Assembly (NCBI GenBank): GCA_003952965.2
Contig: CM025853.1
Coordinates: 22,605,609-22,669,608 of the forward strand
Source of the DNA: Morella rubra
Lineage: Eukaryota > Streptophyta > Magnoliopsida > Fagales > Myricaceae
Length of the DNA stretch: 64,000 nt
Direction of reading: 5' to 3'
A program made the translations under genes and the position numbers. Below, piece after piece: positions 12,672 to 24,582 of the stretch; the first letter of the stretch is position 1, and every line of letters begins with the position of its first letter. The notes below the pieces were generated by a model. It had not been told where the DNA came from. It did no database searches and saw nothing but the letters and a program-made list of their open reading frames with translations.

Positions 12672-12704
12672 CTCCGTCCCAAAAGCCCAAATTTCTTGTA
12701 GTTT
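12672..12704 (+). repeat. Right terminal inverted repeat of CACTA 1
   Basis: Reverse complement reads ACTACAAGAAATTTGGGCTT and then TTGGGACGGA, matching the left end. The last base expected to be G is replaced by TT before the AAT target duplication. Confidence 0.85.
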
Positions 12705-12817
12705 AATGGTGGTGAGCCTTAGCGACCACCACCCTCTTCCTGCAGATGGAAATATCACCGGACTCGTGTGCGGCATCACGTCATTGGTGGCTGAAGCTGG
12801 TCTAATTGCGTGTCTGC
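12705..12817. repeat. Left arm (inner part) of inverted gene-fragment duplication
   Basis: Continues the sequence interrupted at 4925 by hAT 2 and CACTA 1. Together 4680-4925 plus 12705-12817 match the reverse complement of 14218-14580. In one frame both arms encode ADGNITGLVCGITSL, an unrecognised peptide. Relative to the right arm this arm lacks about 55 bases. Confidence 0.8.
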
Positions 12818-13105
12818 CTGTGTCGTTGGTGATATCCAACTTCAACACCCCCACACTTCCAACCAAACCAAAACAATTAAAAACGAAAAGAAAAATAAAG
12901 AGAAAAGATTGATCGTCAAAGACCCTGGCCTTACATCAAGCGAAGAGTCACTGAGTGCAAAGGTGGAAATAATTTCCTTAAAAGGTTATCTTAAGTGTTT
13001 TTTTTTCTACTCTATTTTCCTTTTGTAGTTTAGCAGTTTGTAGACAAAATTTTGTCTCTGCTCTATCAGTAGCTTCTGTGTTTTCGAGATGAAAATGAAA
13101 CCTTC

Positions 13106-13294
13106 ATCTCAATGCAAAATGTTGATGAACAATCTAATGAACGCATGCTTTTTAGAGATTTCAGGAACATCACAAATAACCAGATTCTTATCTACCTGTA
13201 AATGAGACATGTACTCAATCACATTAGACGTACGAATAAGTTCTCCCGAGTAAACGATGCCTCCAGATGAACATCCAAAAGTTCAAAGTAAAGC
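13106..13294 (-). other. Possible coding fragment, unrecognised
   Basis: One minus-strand frame is open for about 62 codons and reads like ordinary protein (GGIVYSGELIRTSNVIEY, then DKNLVICDVPEISKKHAF), ending at a TGA. An in-frame stop lies directly upstream, so if real it is an exon or a fragment. I do not recognise the family. It could equally be a chance frame. Confidence 0.2.
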
Positions 13295-13629
13295 AGAGAA
13301 GAAGAAAAGAAGAGGAAAGAAGAGAGCACATCCAATGTTTCATGTAATTGTTCCTGCGTAATAGTCAGAATAGGAAGAAAATGAAGCATCTCGTGCTCAA
13401 AAAATACAAACCAAAAAACTCAACAAAAACGCAAACATGAACTAGGCGATCGTATCGGTCCATCTGTAGCAAGAGATTCCTTATTTCTTTCCTGTATTTA
13501 AGCCAGCAACATCGCCGAAAAGCCTACCCCGGTTTTTGTCATAGTGGCAGATTCCTTGTGCTCTGGAAGGAAGCTCTGCTTTGGAGCTTCTTTCTCTAGC
13601 TTTTTTAGTCTTCCCCTCCCTAATGGAAG

Positions 13630-13652
13630 TATATATATATATATATATATAT
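13630..13652. repeat. (TA)n microsatellite
   Basis: About 11 uninterrupted TA units. Confidence 0.95.
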
Positions 13653-14217
13653 GCATCAGAAGCATTCCAACCATTCCAACCCTGCGTAGATTGAAGATCT
13701 CCTATTCCATCCATCATCAATTCAGTCACCTGCATTCATATCATAATCAGGAGGTCCATTTTTTCAACTACAAGAACCTTCCCAGCTTATCGGCTAAACT
13801 CTTTCCTCTGGAACGCAGTGATTCACCAGCCACTACATTTAGAGATCCAACCTTACTCTACTATAATACAGTGGCGAATGGGTTATTACGAGAAAAAGTG
13901 GATTCATCACCGCCGTACCATTTATTCGTTGTTGCTAACTCATAACGGCGGAGTACTGGGCAGAAGTGCAGTAGTGCAGCTATGATCTTTTACACACACA
14001 TTAAGCTGAAGCAAGGGGATCAAGCGGGCTATCGCTAGCTAGAAATTGCACAACAAAATCAAAATATTGAAATAAAATTGAATAAATATTTTTAATGATT
14101 CTGAATATAAAAACGAACATATTCGCGTCTGATTTTCTTCCTCCTTTGCGCTCTGCTCCGGAAGACTCGGCCAAGTGTTGTATAGTTGCATGCTATTTAG
14201 CCTCTGTCCCGAGGATT

Positions 14218-14580
14218 AGACCAGCTTCAGCCGCCAATGACGTGATGCCGCACACGAGTCCGGTGATATTTCCATCTGCATGGTTGGTGAACTGTTGCAA
14301 GAAGTTTCCGGTGATGGTGGGTGGAGGAAGCAGCCACTATTGCAGGAAGAGGCTGGTGGTCGCTGGGGCTCACCACCATTTGCAGAGGCTGACGGAGATT
14401 GAAAACGAGCTTCTGTCTTCGAAAATGGCCATGGGTCACTTGCGCAAGGAAGAAGAAACACTTTAGGGAAAGGGGCTGAGGTGGAAAAATTAGAAGTGAT
14501 GTTACGAAAGCAGCTGACGTGGCTGGAGCTCCTGTTAGGGGAGCTAACAGTTCACTGAGGGAAGCACTGTTAGTAACTAG
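14218..14580. repeat. Right arm of inverted gene-fragment duplication
   Basis: Reverse complement of 4680-4925 joined to 12705-12817, uninterrupted here and slightly longer. It contains a 124-codon plus frame (14095-14466) of composition similar to a captured gene piece, but no domain is recognised. Similarity fades into AT-rich DNA by about 14700. Confidence 0.8.
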
Positions 14581-16078
14581 TTAAAAAACTCAATAATTGA
14601 AAAGTAAAAAATTAAATCGTGATTAATTCATAAAATAGGTCAAAATGTAGTGATCAAAAATATTAAATTTCCTTTAAAATGATGACTTCTCAAAATTTAT
14701 CTTCAAAATTACTTCTGTAAATCGCATCACAATATTTGTTTGTGTTTTGAAAAATATATTTTATAATAATTAAGAAAAAATTTTAAAATATGTTTTTTCG
14801 AGTCTTTGTAACTCTTATAAAATTCTATTTTTTTTCTATTTTCTCTCAACTCTTACAAAACTCTAACCTATCTCATGTTTCAAATGTTCTCGAAATTTTG
14901 AAATTTTTTTGATTTGCAAACATTAAAATATCGTTGTGCATGAATTGGTGGGCCATCTTTTGCGCTGCCTTTCTAAAGTTATAAACATGTCTTTTTCTCC
15001 CTCCTATTTTGTCATTGGATAAAAAATCTTTTTACGTAGAAAAAAAAAAGATGAGAAATCTTTTCTCAGGTAACCTGTTTTCTTATTTAAATTTTAAGTT
15101 AGTAATATTTGTAAATGAAAATTTTAAAACAGAGAGAATTTTGATCAAAATTTTAATTAATATTGACAATGATACTGTCACTGGCGACAGTCTTCATTAA
15201 TATTGGCAGTACTGGTCTTCTTCAAGTAGTCTTTTCTACTGCGAATTACAGTACTTGGACTTCTCCAACATATGTACCACGCAAATTTTGCAAGAATTGT
15301 TTTCTTCCTTTTACTTTTTCTTACTTTTCTTCTTTCAATTCTTCTTGTTTTCAAAGCCAAAGATGTCCTCGTAATCAACATCTGTCTTCTTTTTAGTTTT
15401 TTCTATCCCTTTGTCTACGCTCGGATCTGAATGGCCGTACAACTTGCCCATGCAAAAGTAACAAATCCGCTGATTACGGACTCGTGAACTAGTCTATGTC
15501 GCTTTCGAGACGCAAACCAACTTGAAGAGACTGAAATCACTCTTAACTAATTTATGTCGATTATGAAAATATATATATATGTCGCTTTCGAGACGCAAAC
15601 CAACTTGGAGAGACTGATATCACTGTTAACTAATTTATGTCGATTATATATATATATGATTTTGTTAGTTACAAAGTGCAACATATTTTGAGAGAGACGG
15701 ATTTTTACACGTTTGAGAAATTAGTTGATTTGTTTAACAAAAAAAAAAACTAGTTGATTTTGTTAGTTATAAAAGGGAAGAAACAAAAGGTCATGACTTA
15801 AAATTTTTGAGTTTGAAAATTGAAATAAGACAAGAAAACTGTTTTCTCTCTTGGGGGAGGGGATTCAAATTTTCTGAATTTAGGGAGGGCGAATACATAA
15901 AATTGCTTTGATTCTGTTTTTGGGCCTCCGCCATTGGCCTAGGAGCTCAATCAATGGAAGCTCAATTATTCTCAATTCTGTCAATTAGTCTCGCTCTCCC
16001 GATTAATTGTTCTTGGCTCCGACATTCAAGAATTGCAGCAAGTGGTTTAGATCATTCGTTCAATTGAATAGCCGCTAA
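14581..16078. other. AT-rich intergenic DNA without recognised gene
   Basis: No supported coding region. It includes a short tandem repeat at 15495-15654 and simple A/T runs. Confidence 0.5.
15495..15654. repeat. Tandem repeat, two units of about 84 bp
   Basis: TATGTCGCTTTCGAGACGC begins at 15495 and again at about 15579. Each unit ends in TTTATGTCGATTAT plus a TA run, and the units differ by a few substitutions. Confidence 0.9.
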
Positions 16079-16490
16079 AGTTTAATTAACAATATGAGGA
16101 TTTTTTTTTTAAGGGAAATCTAGACACCCAGTCAAGTGTACGAGCTCTAAGCTCGGATGGACCTAGCCCAGTATCGGCATGAGTTGAGTACAATGTCATG
16201 ACAATGCTAAAGTTTAATTAACAACATGAGGATTTTTTTTCTTTTTAAAGAAAATCTAGACACTCAGTCACGTGTACGAGCTCCAAGCTTAGATGGACCT
16301 AACTCAGTATCCGCACGAGTTGGGTACAATGCCACAATAAATCTCGGGCTGTATAGTCTCTCAAGCTACACATACTAAGTAAGTTCAGCTTTATTGTAGG
16401 AGTGGTCACAAAGAATTGTTTACATCTAACTAGATTTGAACTTGAGACCTCAAAGAGATCACATTGAGAGGGGAAGCACTAGCAGTTTTA
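16079..16490. repeat. Unclassified dispersed repeat with internal duplication
   Basis: AGTTTAATTAACAA(T/C)ATGAGGA at 16079 and 16211 starts two units of about 132 bp. Each continues AAATCTAGACAC.CAGTCA and a block with GTACGAGCTC. The second unit continues further, to AACTTGAGACCTCAAAGAG. The style is of a dispersed plant repeat, but I cannot place it in a family. Confidence 0.5.
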
Positions 16491-16539
16491 TTGGCTTACA
16501 TAGTACTGAGTAGCTGAATCTACGAAAAGGTGACAATAT

Positions 16540-17430
16540 AGTGATTGATCAAGGTGAATCTCTTGTGACATGGAAACAAGCTATAGTGAGGCTTGCAGAC
16601 TCGAACTGGGTGATAGAAGGATAAATCTACAATCACATGGTTTGTAACATTATACTTCCGAAGACAGCAAAATTTGAGTATGTCATATTTCTTGATTTAT
16701 TTTTGATGTATTGCTTGATTACGAGGTGCCAAATGAATCTTGGCTACCTCTTCCTAAATCACATGAAGGCTACTTATAAGAAGAAGAGGCAAGGATTGCC
16801 TTATGGATGTTATTTACCCAAATTTTTGATTTGTCTAATGTTAAGACAAATGGAGAAGAAAGGGAGAAGCCTAAGTCTCACAGAAATATAATCAGAAGAC
16901 CTTAAGGCTCATGAGTTTTGTTTAGAATGATGATGATGTATGGATGAAGAAAGAAGTGGCTACTCCTTCTCAGGAAACTCAAGAAGAGGAAGAAGCTGAA
17001 GAAGAGGATCCAAAAGAAGTGGAACCAGTAGTTGAGGATAGATCAGATGGTGATGTTCTTGTTGTAGTCTCTCCACGTACTCCTATTGCTCGCTGTTCAA
17101 TATCTTCAGGGTCACACAAGACTAGGCTTCCCCTCATGGAGGCCTCAATTACAGCTCAAGGATCAGCTGGTTTTAATGCCTTCAAACATATGGGTGGGGT
17201 TTGAAAAGATCAAATCCCATCTGGAGTCTCACAATACTGATATGGCTATCATCACCTCTAAAGCTTGCTCCACTCGCCACCACTACAACAACATGATCTC
17301 TACCTACAGACAAGTATTATGGGATTAGAGATAGTCATTCATTACGAGGATGGCAAAGTTGACAAAGACTCAGAATGAGATTACTGATATGAGAATAACT
17401 TTCGATGTTACTCAAACATGTGACATCTTC
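16540..17430 (+). pseudogene. Env-like ORF of copia element 1 (LPYG family)
   Basis: The readable core starts near 16637 with ILPKTAKFEYVIFLDLF, continues through YCLITRCQMNLGYLFLNHM and RQGLPYGCYLPKF (LPYG at about 16797), and then an acidic region (EEEEAEEEDPKEVE near 16985). This is the so-called env-like region between pol and the 3' LTR in Sirevirus-type copia elements. The closely related copy in copia element 2 (38321-39760) is longer and ends in a coiled coil. Several stops and frameshifts break it. No signal peptide or membrane segment is visible, so a true envelope role is not supported by what can be seen. Confidence 0.65.
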
Positions 17431-18106
17431 ATTAACAAGGACAGAGATCTTTGACCCAGTGTTGAGAATTGGGTCAAGTGGTTTAGTTGCTCATGTACAG
17501 CTTTCCTTCACAAATATTGCATTGACCCTGGTCCATGCCTGGCATAGTGATCCTACCTTACCCTTACCCTCCCTCCCTTTTTAATGATGTCAAAGGGGAA
17601 GAAGTATATGGATTTATTGTTGTACTTTCTGACATGTAAAGAAAACACTCTATTTCATTTTCATCTATCATTGTAATTGTTTGACTTGATTGATATATGA
17701 TGACATTGTTATGGATGAGTTTGTGTATTATTCTTCCCACCCTTACTTAACTTTGAATGCAAATTGTATCTTATTTGATATATTATTATCTCCAATTTGC
17801 AAAGCTTGGTCATTGACAACAAGGTAGTACTCCTAAACTCTAAACTCCTAATTATTTGAAGAATATTGAAGTGTTTGTGATCTGAGATTACATTGTGGAG
17901 TTTGAGAAGTTTGGAGGATAATATAGAAGTCTTTTGAACAAGTTTAAAATTTTTGGAAGCCTATAAATACAAAGGAGATTCTTGCAAAATTTTCTAAAAA
18001 ATCGAAAGCCCTTTGCAACAAACCATTTTGAAAAAGCTCCGCTTGTTCTTAGGGGGGAAGCTTTTTTTTTCTTGCAAAGATCTTTAAAAATGAATTTGTC
18101 ATCATC

Positions 18107-18119
18107 AAAAAGGGGGAGA
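18107..18119 (+). other. Polypurine tract of copia element 1
   Basis: AAAAAGGGGGAGA one base before the LTR start TGTTAGCCC. The same tract precedes the LTR at 40432. Confidence 0.9.
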
Positions 18120-18120
18120 T

Positions 18121-19348
18121 TGTTAGCCCAAGGTTGCTCCTTGAGCTATCTAACTTGATTTTGATAATAACAAATGACAAAATAGCTTTGAGTATTTTTA
18201 GAATACATGGTTGTCAATCCACTATTCAATCGAGAGTACTCAATTATATTTAAATCTCTCTCGGGTTTATTATGCCCTATATTCGATTTAAACACCATGG
18301 CATGCACTATTATATTTTTCATTTTAGAAGTTTTCATGTTGAAATGGAAAAATTGTATATCAAAAAGCATTGAAAATCTCCTTCTACCAAGATGGTGTTG
18401 ACACATTGGAGACATGATGTCAACACATTGCACATCTACCAAAATGTCATTTTGATTGTCTCGACACATGGGAAGCACAATGTCGACACATGCCACAGGC
18501 ACCAACAAGTCAGTTCTAAACTTGAAGATGGTGTCAACACATAGGTATATATGTATCAACACATGTTGCGTGAATGTTGTTTTTAAAACAATGACTCAGC
18601 ACGAAAATCAAGATATTTTGATTTTTGTGCTGAGTCATCATTTTAAAAAAGGCCCTTAGGACCCCTCCAACATTCCAAAAAGGCCCTTGGACCCCTCAAG
18701 ACTGAAGACCTATAAAGATAACATTGTGGAGAGAGAAAATACGTCTTTTACATCTCTAGCATCATTATCTTGACCTAGCCTCCAAAAAGAGAGAAAAGTG
18801 CAAAAGAACAAAGTTGCATGTTTCCCAAGAGATCTGCTACTTTCTTGCTGCCATCACTATCTGATCTTTTCTTCTAACCATTTATTGAGATTGTATTTAT
18901 TGATCTAGCTTGTGGAGCTATTGTTTATCATTCCTATCGTTAAACCTTTGAAAAACCTTTAAGTGTGAGATACACTTAGGCCTGCCCGTGATAATGGAAG
19001 AAATCTCATAGGCTTTGAGATTTGTGATTCGAGTTGAAGAGTGAGCTCGGAAAAACTCTTGTAACGGTTACTTAGCACCGGAAGCTAGTTGTGAACACTA
19101 TTAGATTATAGTAGAGAAGCCTAAGGCAATAGCCTTTGGGAGTGGACATAAGCAAGTCTTGGCTGAATCACCTAAAAATCGTGATGTTATCTCTTTTCCT
19201 TAACTCTCTTACTTTATTGCTATCATTTATTGTTATTTGTTTTATATATCATTTAGTAATTTTTAAATTTGTATTTTTATAAAAAAAAAAGTCTAATATT
19301 TTGATAAACTCAAGTCACTCCCCTCTTGGGTTGTTATTTAGACTCACA
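18121..19348 (+). repeat. Copia LTR A (3' LTR)
   Basis: Runs from TGTTAGCCCAAGG to GACTCACA, 1228 bp. The U3 half (18395-18560) has repeated TGTCGACACATTG-like palindromic words. The end carries the conserved CTCTTGGGTTGT stretch. Confidence 0.9.
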
Positions 19349-19361
19349 CGGTGTTTTTGAT

Positions 19362-21286
19362 ATGTCAGACATTATGACTAATATCGATCTCATCACTCGT
19401 CAAACGGAATCCCTGTTGTGGGCATCTCTTCCTACACAACTATCTTTAGACTTGGATCTTGCCCGGCACACGTCGAGTAAAGTTCTTATTGGCAAGATAT
19501 TTGGTTTTAACCCCCAGGTAAGTCCGGTTATTATGGGAACTATCCTTGCGATCTGGAAATTTGCAGTGGACCTCAAAATTGAAGCTATGGAGGACTCCAC
19601 CTATATCTTCCATTTATCTTGTAGTCAGGATAAAGACAGGGTCATCCATCTATCTCCATGGAATTTTAAGGGACATTTGTTGGTTTTGCAACACTGGTCC
19701 CCGGAAATGACACTGAACGAAGTGGACCTCTCCATGGCAATGTTTTGGATTTAACTCCACGGCCTTCCCATGGCAAGGATGAATAGGCAAAATATCAGTG
19801 ATATTAGGGCCTCTATTGGCACCCTGCTGGATATGGAAGCTCTCCCATATGGAATTTCTTGTAAAGGATTTTTTTTCCGAATCAAGCTTAGTTTCAATGC
19901 ATGTCATCCCCTTAAGCATGGTTTCTCATTACCTCATTCGCATTTACCCGCTGCTTTTATTCAGTTTCACTATGAAAAGCTGGCCAATTTTTGTTTCTAA
20001 TGTGGTCGCATGGGCCACTCAATTAATATGTGCCCGTATGAGGTTGAGATTTCTCCAGTTTCACATTTGGCTTGTGGTCAAGAGCTAACGCTTAGGACAG
20101 TTTTGGTTCGGTGGGGGTTGTTCATACTAACCAGCATCAGACTGTTCCAACGTCTCGCTTAGTAGCTTTTGGCTGTAGCTCTGCTGTTCCACCAGGTTTC
20201 AGGCTGTTTAAAAACTCTACTGTCATGACTAGTTTTTTGTCTTCGACTAGCTCTTTACAGGTGCATTACCTACCGTTAGATGTAGATCTTAATGGGCCAG
20301 GGGATTTAGCTATTACATCAGCTTTTGAAGAAGTTGGTAGCCGACTCTTATCATTCCTTCCTTCCTCACTGATAGCTAGCCTTGGGGCTACTTAACGGCA
20401 GCATTTCTCTTCATATGTGGCTACCTCTAATGAAAAAGGTGCCTTGAACAATCCGTTAAGGGAAGACTCTTCCATGGGCCTTATTTCAAATCTAGCTTAT
20501 TCCTCCTTTTTGCCAAATAAAGATAACCCACTTTCTGATCTACCTCCGAAAGTAGCCTTTCCCACTACTTTCCATGCAATGATGGCTATCGTTCACCATT
20601 TGTCCACTTTACGTCTCTCTTCTCCTCCTATATATCCATACGACGTTAGTCTCTCCCTTTCCCCGCATCTCACTCATACTATGGACTCCCCTCACTCTTC
20701 ACTTGTTTCCTTTCCTCAATCGGTTCTCGATCATCCGTTCACCCTTCCCTCCTTTTTCATTTCAGGTATCTCCGAAGTGTCACCCACCTCACCCAATAGC
20801 CCGATGAGCCCAGATATGGAAGCACATGAGTTTGCTTTGTCTTGCCTTGCACCGTTGGACCCTGTAAACACTCTCTCCCAGCCCATTACATGGGACTTCC
20901 TTGACTCTCTGGCTGCTCTGCAAGATGCTTCTTCTGATTTCCCGCTGCTTTCCATCGAAGCTTCCATTGACCCTCCGCTGTTTACTTCTCTAGATAGGTC
21001 CCATGCATTTGCTGCAACGTACAATTCTGGTGCAAGTAGTGCAGTTCCTCTTGTGGAGTCTTCAGGGGTGCCCTCGGGTATAGCCACAGTCATTCCTACT
21101 TCACTGCTGGTCTCTCCGTTGGCTTGCACTCAGGCGGTTTCTGAGGTGGCGTCCTATGACAAAGGCAAACAGGTGATGGATGATATAGGTTCGGAGTTGG
21201 TACTTGCCGGCAAACCTAAAATATTTGATCATTTGATTCTCCCGTCAGCTGTACCTAAACTCCCGCAGTTAACCTTGGGTCCTCGC
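19362..21286 (+). pseudogene. LINE ORF1 (DUF4283 plus zinc knuckle), first part
   Basis: ATG at 19362 opens a DUF4283-type domain (19400-19900) typical of plant L1 ORF1. A zinc knuckle follows at about 19990-20035 with the spacing C-x2-C-x4-H-x4-C; a stop codon sits inside it. A long Ser/Pro-rich region (20417-21286) follows. ORF1 proteins of L1 elements bind RNA and form the ribonucleoprotein with ORF2. Further stops at 19752 and 20055-20100 show decay. The reading frame is cut at 21287 by CACTA 2 and resumes in phase at 54108 after the TAT duplication. Confidence 0.8.
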
Positions 21287-21289
21287 TAT

Positions 21290-21410
21290 TACTACAAAAA
21301 AATTGACTTTTAGTGACAAAAAAATGTCACTAAAAGTCAAAATTTCGTCACTAAAAGTACTAGCAGCAAAATTTTTTCATCACGAGCTCCGTCAACGAAA
21401 GAGCGTTACG
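21290..21410. repeat. Left terminus of CACTA 2 with stem-loop
   Basis: TACTACAAAAAAATTGAC is followed by TTTTAGTGAC and its inverted copy GTCACTAAAA, then TTTCGTCACTAAAAG. It matches the terminus at 63700 in order and orientation. Confidence 0.85.
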
Positions 21411-21411
21411 A

Positions 21412-21960
21412 AAAATTTTTAGTAACGGAAAATTTTCTTCATTAAATATAATGATCGATTGATAATTTTGCCGATCAATCGGTGAGAACGAAGTGATGGA
21501 TTGGTTGGAACAGCGATCGATCAGTATTTGTTGCAATGATCGAACGGGTACCAAGATCGATCGATCGTCATATATAAGATGATCGAACGGTATGTATTAA
21601 CGATGGATCAGTTATGTATTGTTCATTGATCGACACATTTAACTGATCACACGGTAAGAAATAGATGATCGATCATTTCAGTAATGATGATCGGACATTT
21701 TATTATAAGCAATCGATCACTTAAGTTTCATGATCGATTGTTATACCAAAACTGATCGGTCATTTTATTTCTTCACCGATCGGTCGCTTATAGTACCGAC
21801 AGATCGCTTGCATGTAGACGATTGATTGTTTACGTTATTGATCGATCAATAATTTTGTCTTTTTAATATTGGTGTTCAAATGGTGGTATTGAACGATTGA
21901 TCGGTTTAACAACAACCGATCAATCGCTGAAGATGCCAATTGAATGGTGGTAACATAATC
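21412..21960. repeat. Left GATCGATC array of CACTA 2
   Basis: Repeated words such as CGATCGATCA, GATCGAACGG, CCGATCAATCG and GATCGATCATTT at 15-40-base spacing. Position next to the terminus fits a subterminal transposase-binding array; the binding is inferred. Confidence 0.8.
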
Positions 21961-22029
21961 TTCCAATAATAATGATATAGAACATTATATAACATGTACT
22001 ACTAGAGATTAATAAACATCAATAATAAC

Positions 22030-24060
22030 AAATAGTGATCCGTAATTAAATGGAAAATAACATTGTAATAATACATAATCACCAAGCTATTACAACATAC
22101 ATGTATATACCTTTTTGAACCCCTAAACTAGTTGAATAGTTGCTTTGACATGTCGCTTATTTTCTTCTCCATTACATAGGACATTTTCTTCTTCAGCTCC
22201 TTCGATATTTCTGCCCGTAAGTGCTCTTGCTCATTTCGCATGCACTTCTCGTGCTCCATTCACATGCGCTCTTGATCCCTTTCGTGTGCTCCTCCTACTC
22301 CAATCAGATGCGCTCCTACTCCACCCGCTACTCCTCACTGTGGTCCCTCAGCATGGCCTCCATCTTAGCTTGCTTCTTCACAAATTCTTGCACATCTTTT
22401 TCTCTAGCAGCTTTATCGCTTCTATCTCATCCCTTGCCTTTACTAACTAGTGCTGCAGATCAGAAGACTGTGTAGTTAAAGTTGATGAAGGCGAAGGCTT
22501 AACCGCGTCCTAATCCCGAACATATCTGACTTCTTGCAATTTATGTAAGTGGCTGCTACCAGAAACAGTAGATAAACTATATATAAAACATAAAGTAGAT
22601 TAAAATCCATAAATTTCACTCGCTCTTTCCGAGGTCCAAATCTCATCTTTATTTGTATAATTCTTCTTATACAACTCTTTTACTTTCCACAGCAATACGA
22701 CAAACAATATCAATAAAGATGCAAGCTGAGTGCGCTGGAACGAGCGCAGTAGCGTGGTTCACAGTCAACTTTGATTTATTCTTTTTATTTTGCTCGATGC
22801 ACTAATGTAATATTTAAGCAACGGATTTTTTAATCACGTACCATAAATGCACTTGAACAGTTTCTTCGATTGCCGCCTCTTTACTCGTTGAAATACGCAT
22901 GCAACTCGACGTGAGTCTCGACCACCGTCCTCACATCTTCCTGACGGGTGTAGTCAAGGTCTTCTGTCCTGATAAGGATCCATGTACATTACCAATGAGA
23001 CAGTTTCGCTAATCTATGATTTTGAATATTAAATTATCAACACGACATATGTTGTGGTGACTCGCTTCCGGTTTCAACCCAAAGCGCTGTATAGATCGAC
23101 CATTATACAATGGAGTAGACTGGTGCTGTAGTAGGCACTCTGAGGACCTCCGTAATTAAATGGAAAATAACATCGATTATTTACACCGAACCCCCAAACG
23201 AATATGACATGTCGAGGACAAGCTCCTTCGATATTTCTGCCCGTAATCATTTCGCATGCACTTCTCGTGCTCCATTCACATGCGCTCTTGATCCCTTTCG
23301 TGTGCTCCTCCTACTCCAATCAGATGCGCTCCTACTCCACCCGCTAAAGATGGCCTCCATCTTAGCTTGCTTCTTCACAAATTCTTGCACATCTTTTTCT
23401 CTAGCAGCTCTTATCGTCTATCTCATCCCTTGCCTTTACTAACTAGTGCTGCAGATCAGAAGACTGTGTAGTTAAAGTTGATGAAGGCGAAGGCTTAACC
23501 GTGCGTCCTAACGATAGCTTGATTTCAGTGTAAGTGGCACTGGAAGGCATCCATCCATTCTTGAAAAAATTAATTACCAGAAACATTAAAGTAGATAAAC
23601 TATATATAAATTACATAAAGTAGATTAAAATGGCTCTTTGTCCAAATCTCATCTTTGTTTTTATAATTCTTCTTATACAACTCTATAGGATTGATTTCAC
23701 TACTTTCTTGGCAATATCGACAAACAATATCAATAAAGCATGCAAGCTTGGAACGAGCGCGAACCAGTCGTGGTTCACAGTCAACTTTGATTTATTCTTT
23801 TTATTTTGCTCGCTTCATTTATGCGATATTTTACTAAGCAACGAGTTTTTGTAATCGTCAAAATGCTTTACTGGTGAACAGATCACATAACTCCTTCCAC
23901 TGTTCTTACTAGGGTGCGGCTTCAGCAATGCTACCTCTTTACTCGGGAACTTTTTGAAATACGCATGCATCGGTTGCAGTGCATTCGAGTGCCATCATCA
24001 TGTCTCGACCACCGTCCTCACATCTTCCTGACGGGTGTTCAAGGTCGAAGTGTCCTACAT
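22030..24060. repeat. Tandem duplication inside the Transposase_24 gene
   Basis: CCGTAATTAAATGGAAAATAA occurs at 22040 and 23150 and starts two units of about 1.0-1.1 kb (limits approximate). Between 22219-22380 and 23243-23380 the units are identical apart from missing or replaced short blocks. Confidence 0.8.
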
Positions 24061-24335
24061 AAGTGCAAAAAATACAATATTACAATGATAAACAAAATGC
24101 TTACCAAAAATTCTATGTTTACGAGTTTGTACCAACACCCGATCCATAATGTACTCCTTCACTTCTACAGGAACATCGACCCACTTGTTAACGATAATCA
24201 GCCCTCAAACCAACATTCCAATCTTTGGATAAGGTGGCAGCAGTGGAAGACACTCCTCCTCACTCTCCCTCCGGGATATGCATCGATAGTTTTCCCGACC
24301 TGGTCCTGGACCCAAGACTCTTCTCCAAACTGACC
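22128..24335 (-). pseudogene. Transposase_24 (Ptta/En/Spm) gene of CACTA 2, partly duplicated
   Basis: The minus strand carries marks of the plant Ptta/En/Spm family. N-terminal exons lie at about 24335-24070. A SKLTVNHA block is present in both copies (near 22755 and 23780). A charged C-terminal helix follows, with VKKQAKMEAMLRDHSEE near 22360 and a tail ending SKQLFN at the stop 22130-22128. The middle and C-terminal exons occur twice in tandem (22030-23140 and 23150-24060); the copies are almost free of substitutions but lack different short blocks. Many stops. In En/Spm-like elements the analogous product binds subterminal repeats. It lies directly downstream of TNP2, as expected for this superfamily. 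Confidence 0.65.
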
Positions 24336-24582
24336 CTACGTGTCCTACCTCACCCATGCTTAGTCAACTACTAGGACAATGCCTTGACTCATGGCTTCAT
24401 CTAAGACTTGGGTAGGACTCGGGAGACTTATACTAAGTGGAGTACTATGCAAATGTCCAGAAGTAACTGAAGGAAATGGACACTTCATTCACCAGCTGTG
24501 AATAAACGATAAAGAAAAGAGATAATAACAGTTCAATTTAGCAAACATCAACATTAGAAAAAAATATACTTGAAAGAAATTA

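Larger units (their letters stand above)
6101..12704 (+). mobile_element. CACTA/En-Spm element 1, lacking TNP2
   Basis: Begins CACTACAAGAATTTAGGGCT at 6101. The right end reads AAATTTCTTGTAGT at about 12690-12702, giving imperfect terminal inverted repeats of about 30 bp rich in GGGACG words. The 3-bp target duplication AAT is at 6098-6100 and 12705-12707. The 6.6-kb body has a third-ORF pseudogene (6815-7511), a Transposase_24-type pseudogene (10381-11566) and three arrays of AGTTCGAACT-like words. No TNP2 transposase is visible, so it would depend on another element for transposition. Confidence 0.9.
12818..14217. other. Loop between the inverted arms; no recognised gene
   Basis: About 1.4 kb. 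Contains a possible short exon on the minus strand (13106-13294), an AG-rich stretch near 13300, an AT microsatellite at 13630-13652 and scattered short frames without recognisable domains. Confidence 0.5.
16491..19348 (+). mobile_element. Copia (Sirevirus-like) element 1, 3' portion only
   Basis: Contains an env-like pseudogene, a polypurine tract at 18107-18119 (AAAAAGGGGGAGA) and a 3' LTR at 18121-19348. The 5' LTR, gag and pol are absent, so the element is 5'-truncated or was broken by rearrangement. The start near 16491 is approximate. The LTR abuts the 5' end of the LINE. Confidence 0.8.

Noticed and set aside
14095-14466. 124-codon plus-strand gene
   Set aside because: It lies in the right arm of an inverted repeat; the other arm encodes the similar peptide in a different frame context and no family is recognised.
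20417-21313. Separate 298-codon Ser/Pro-rich gene
   Set aside because: It lies in phase with LINE ORF1 and continues across the CACTA insertion; its last codons are CACTA sequence.
21412-21960. GATC-rich DNA as a sign of bacterial origin or Dam sites
   Set aside because: The stretch is flanked by CACTA termini and plant transposase genes; the word is a transposon repeat.
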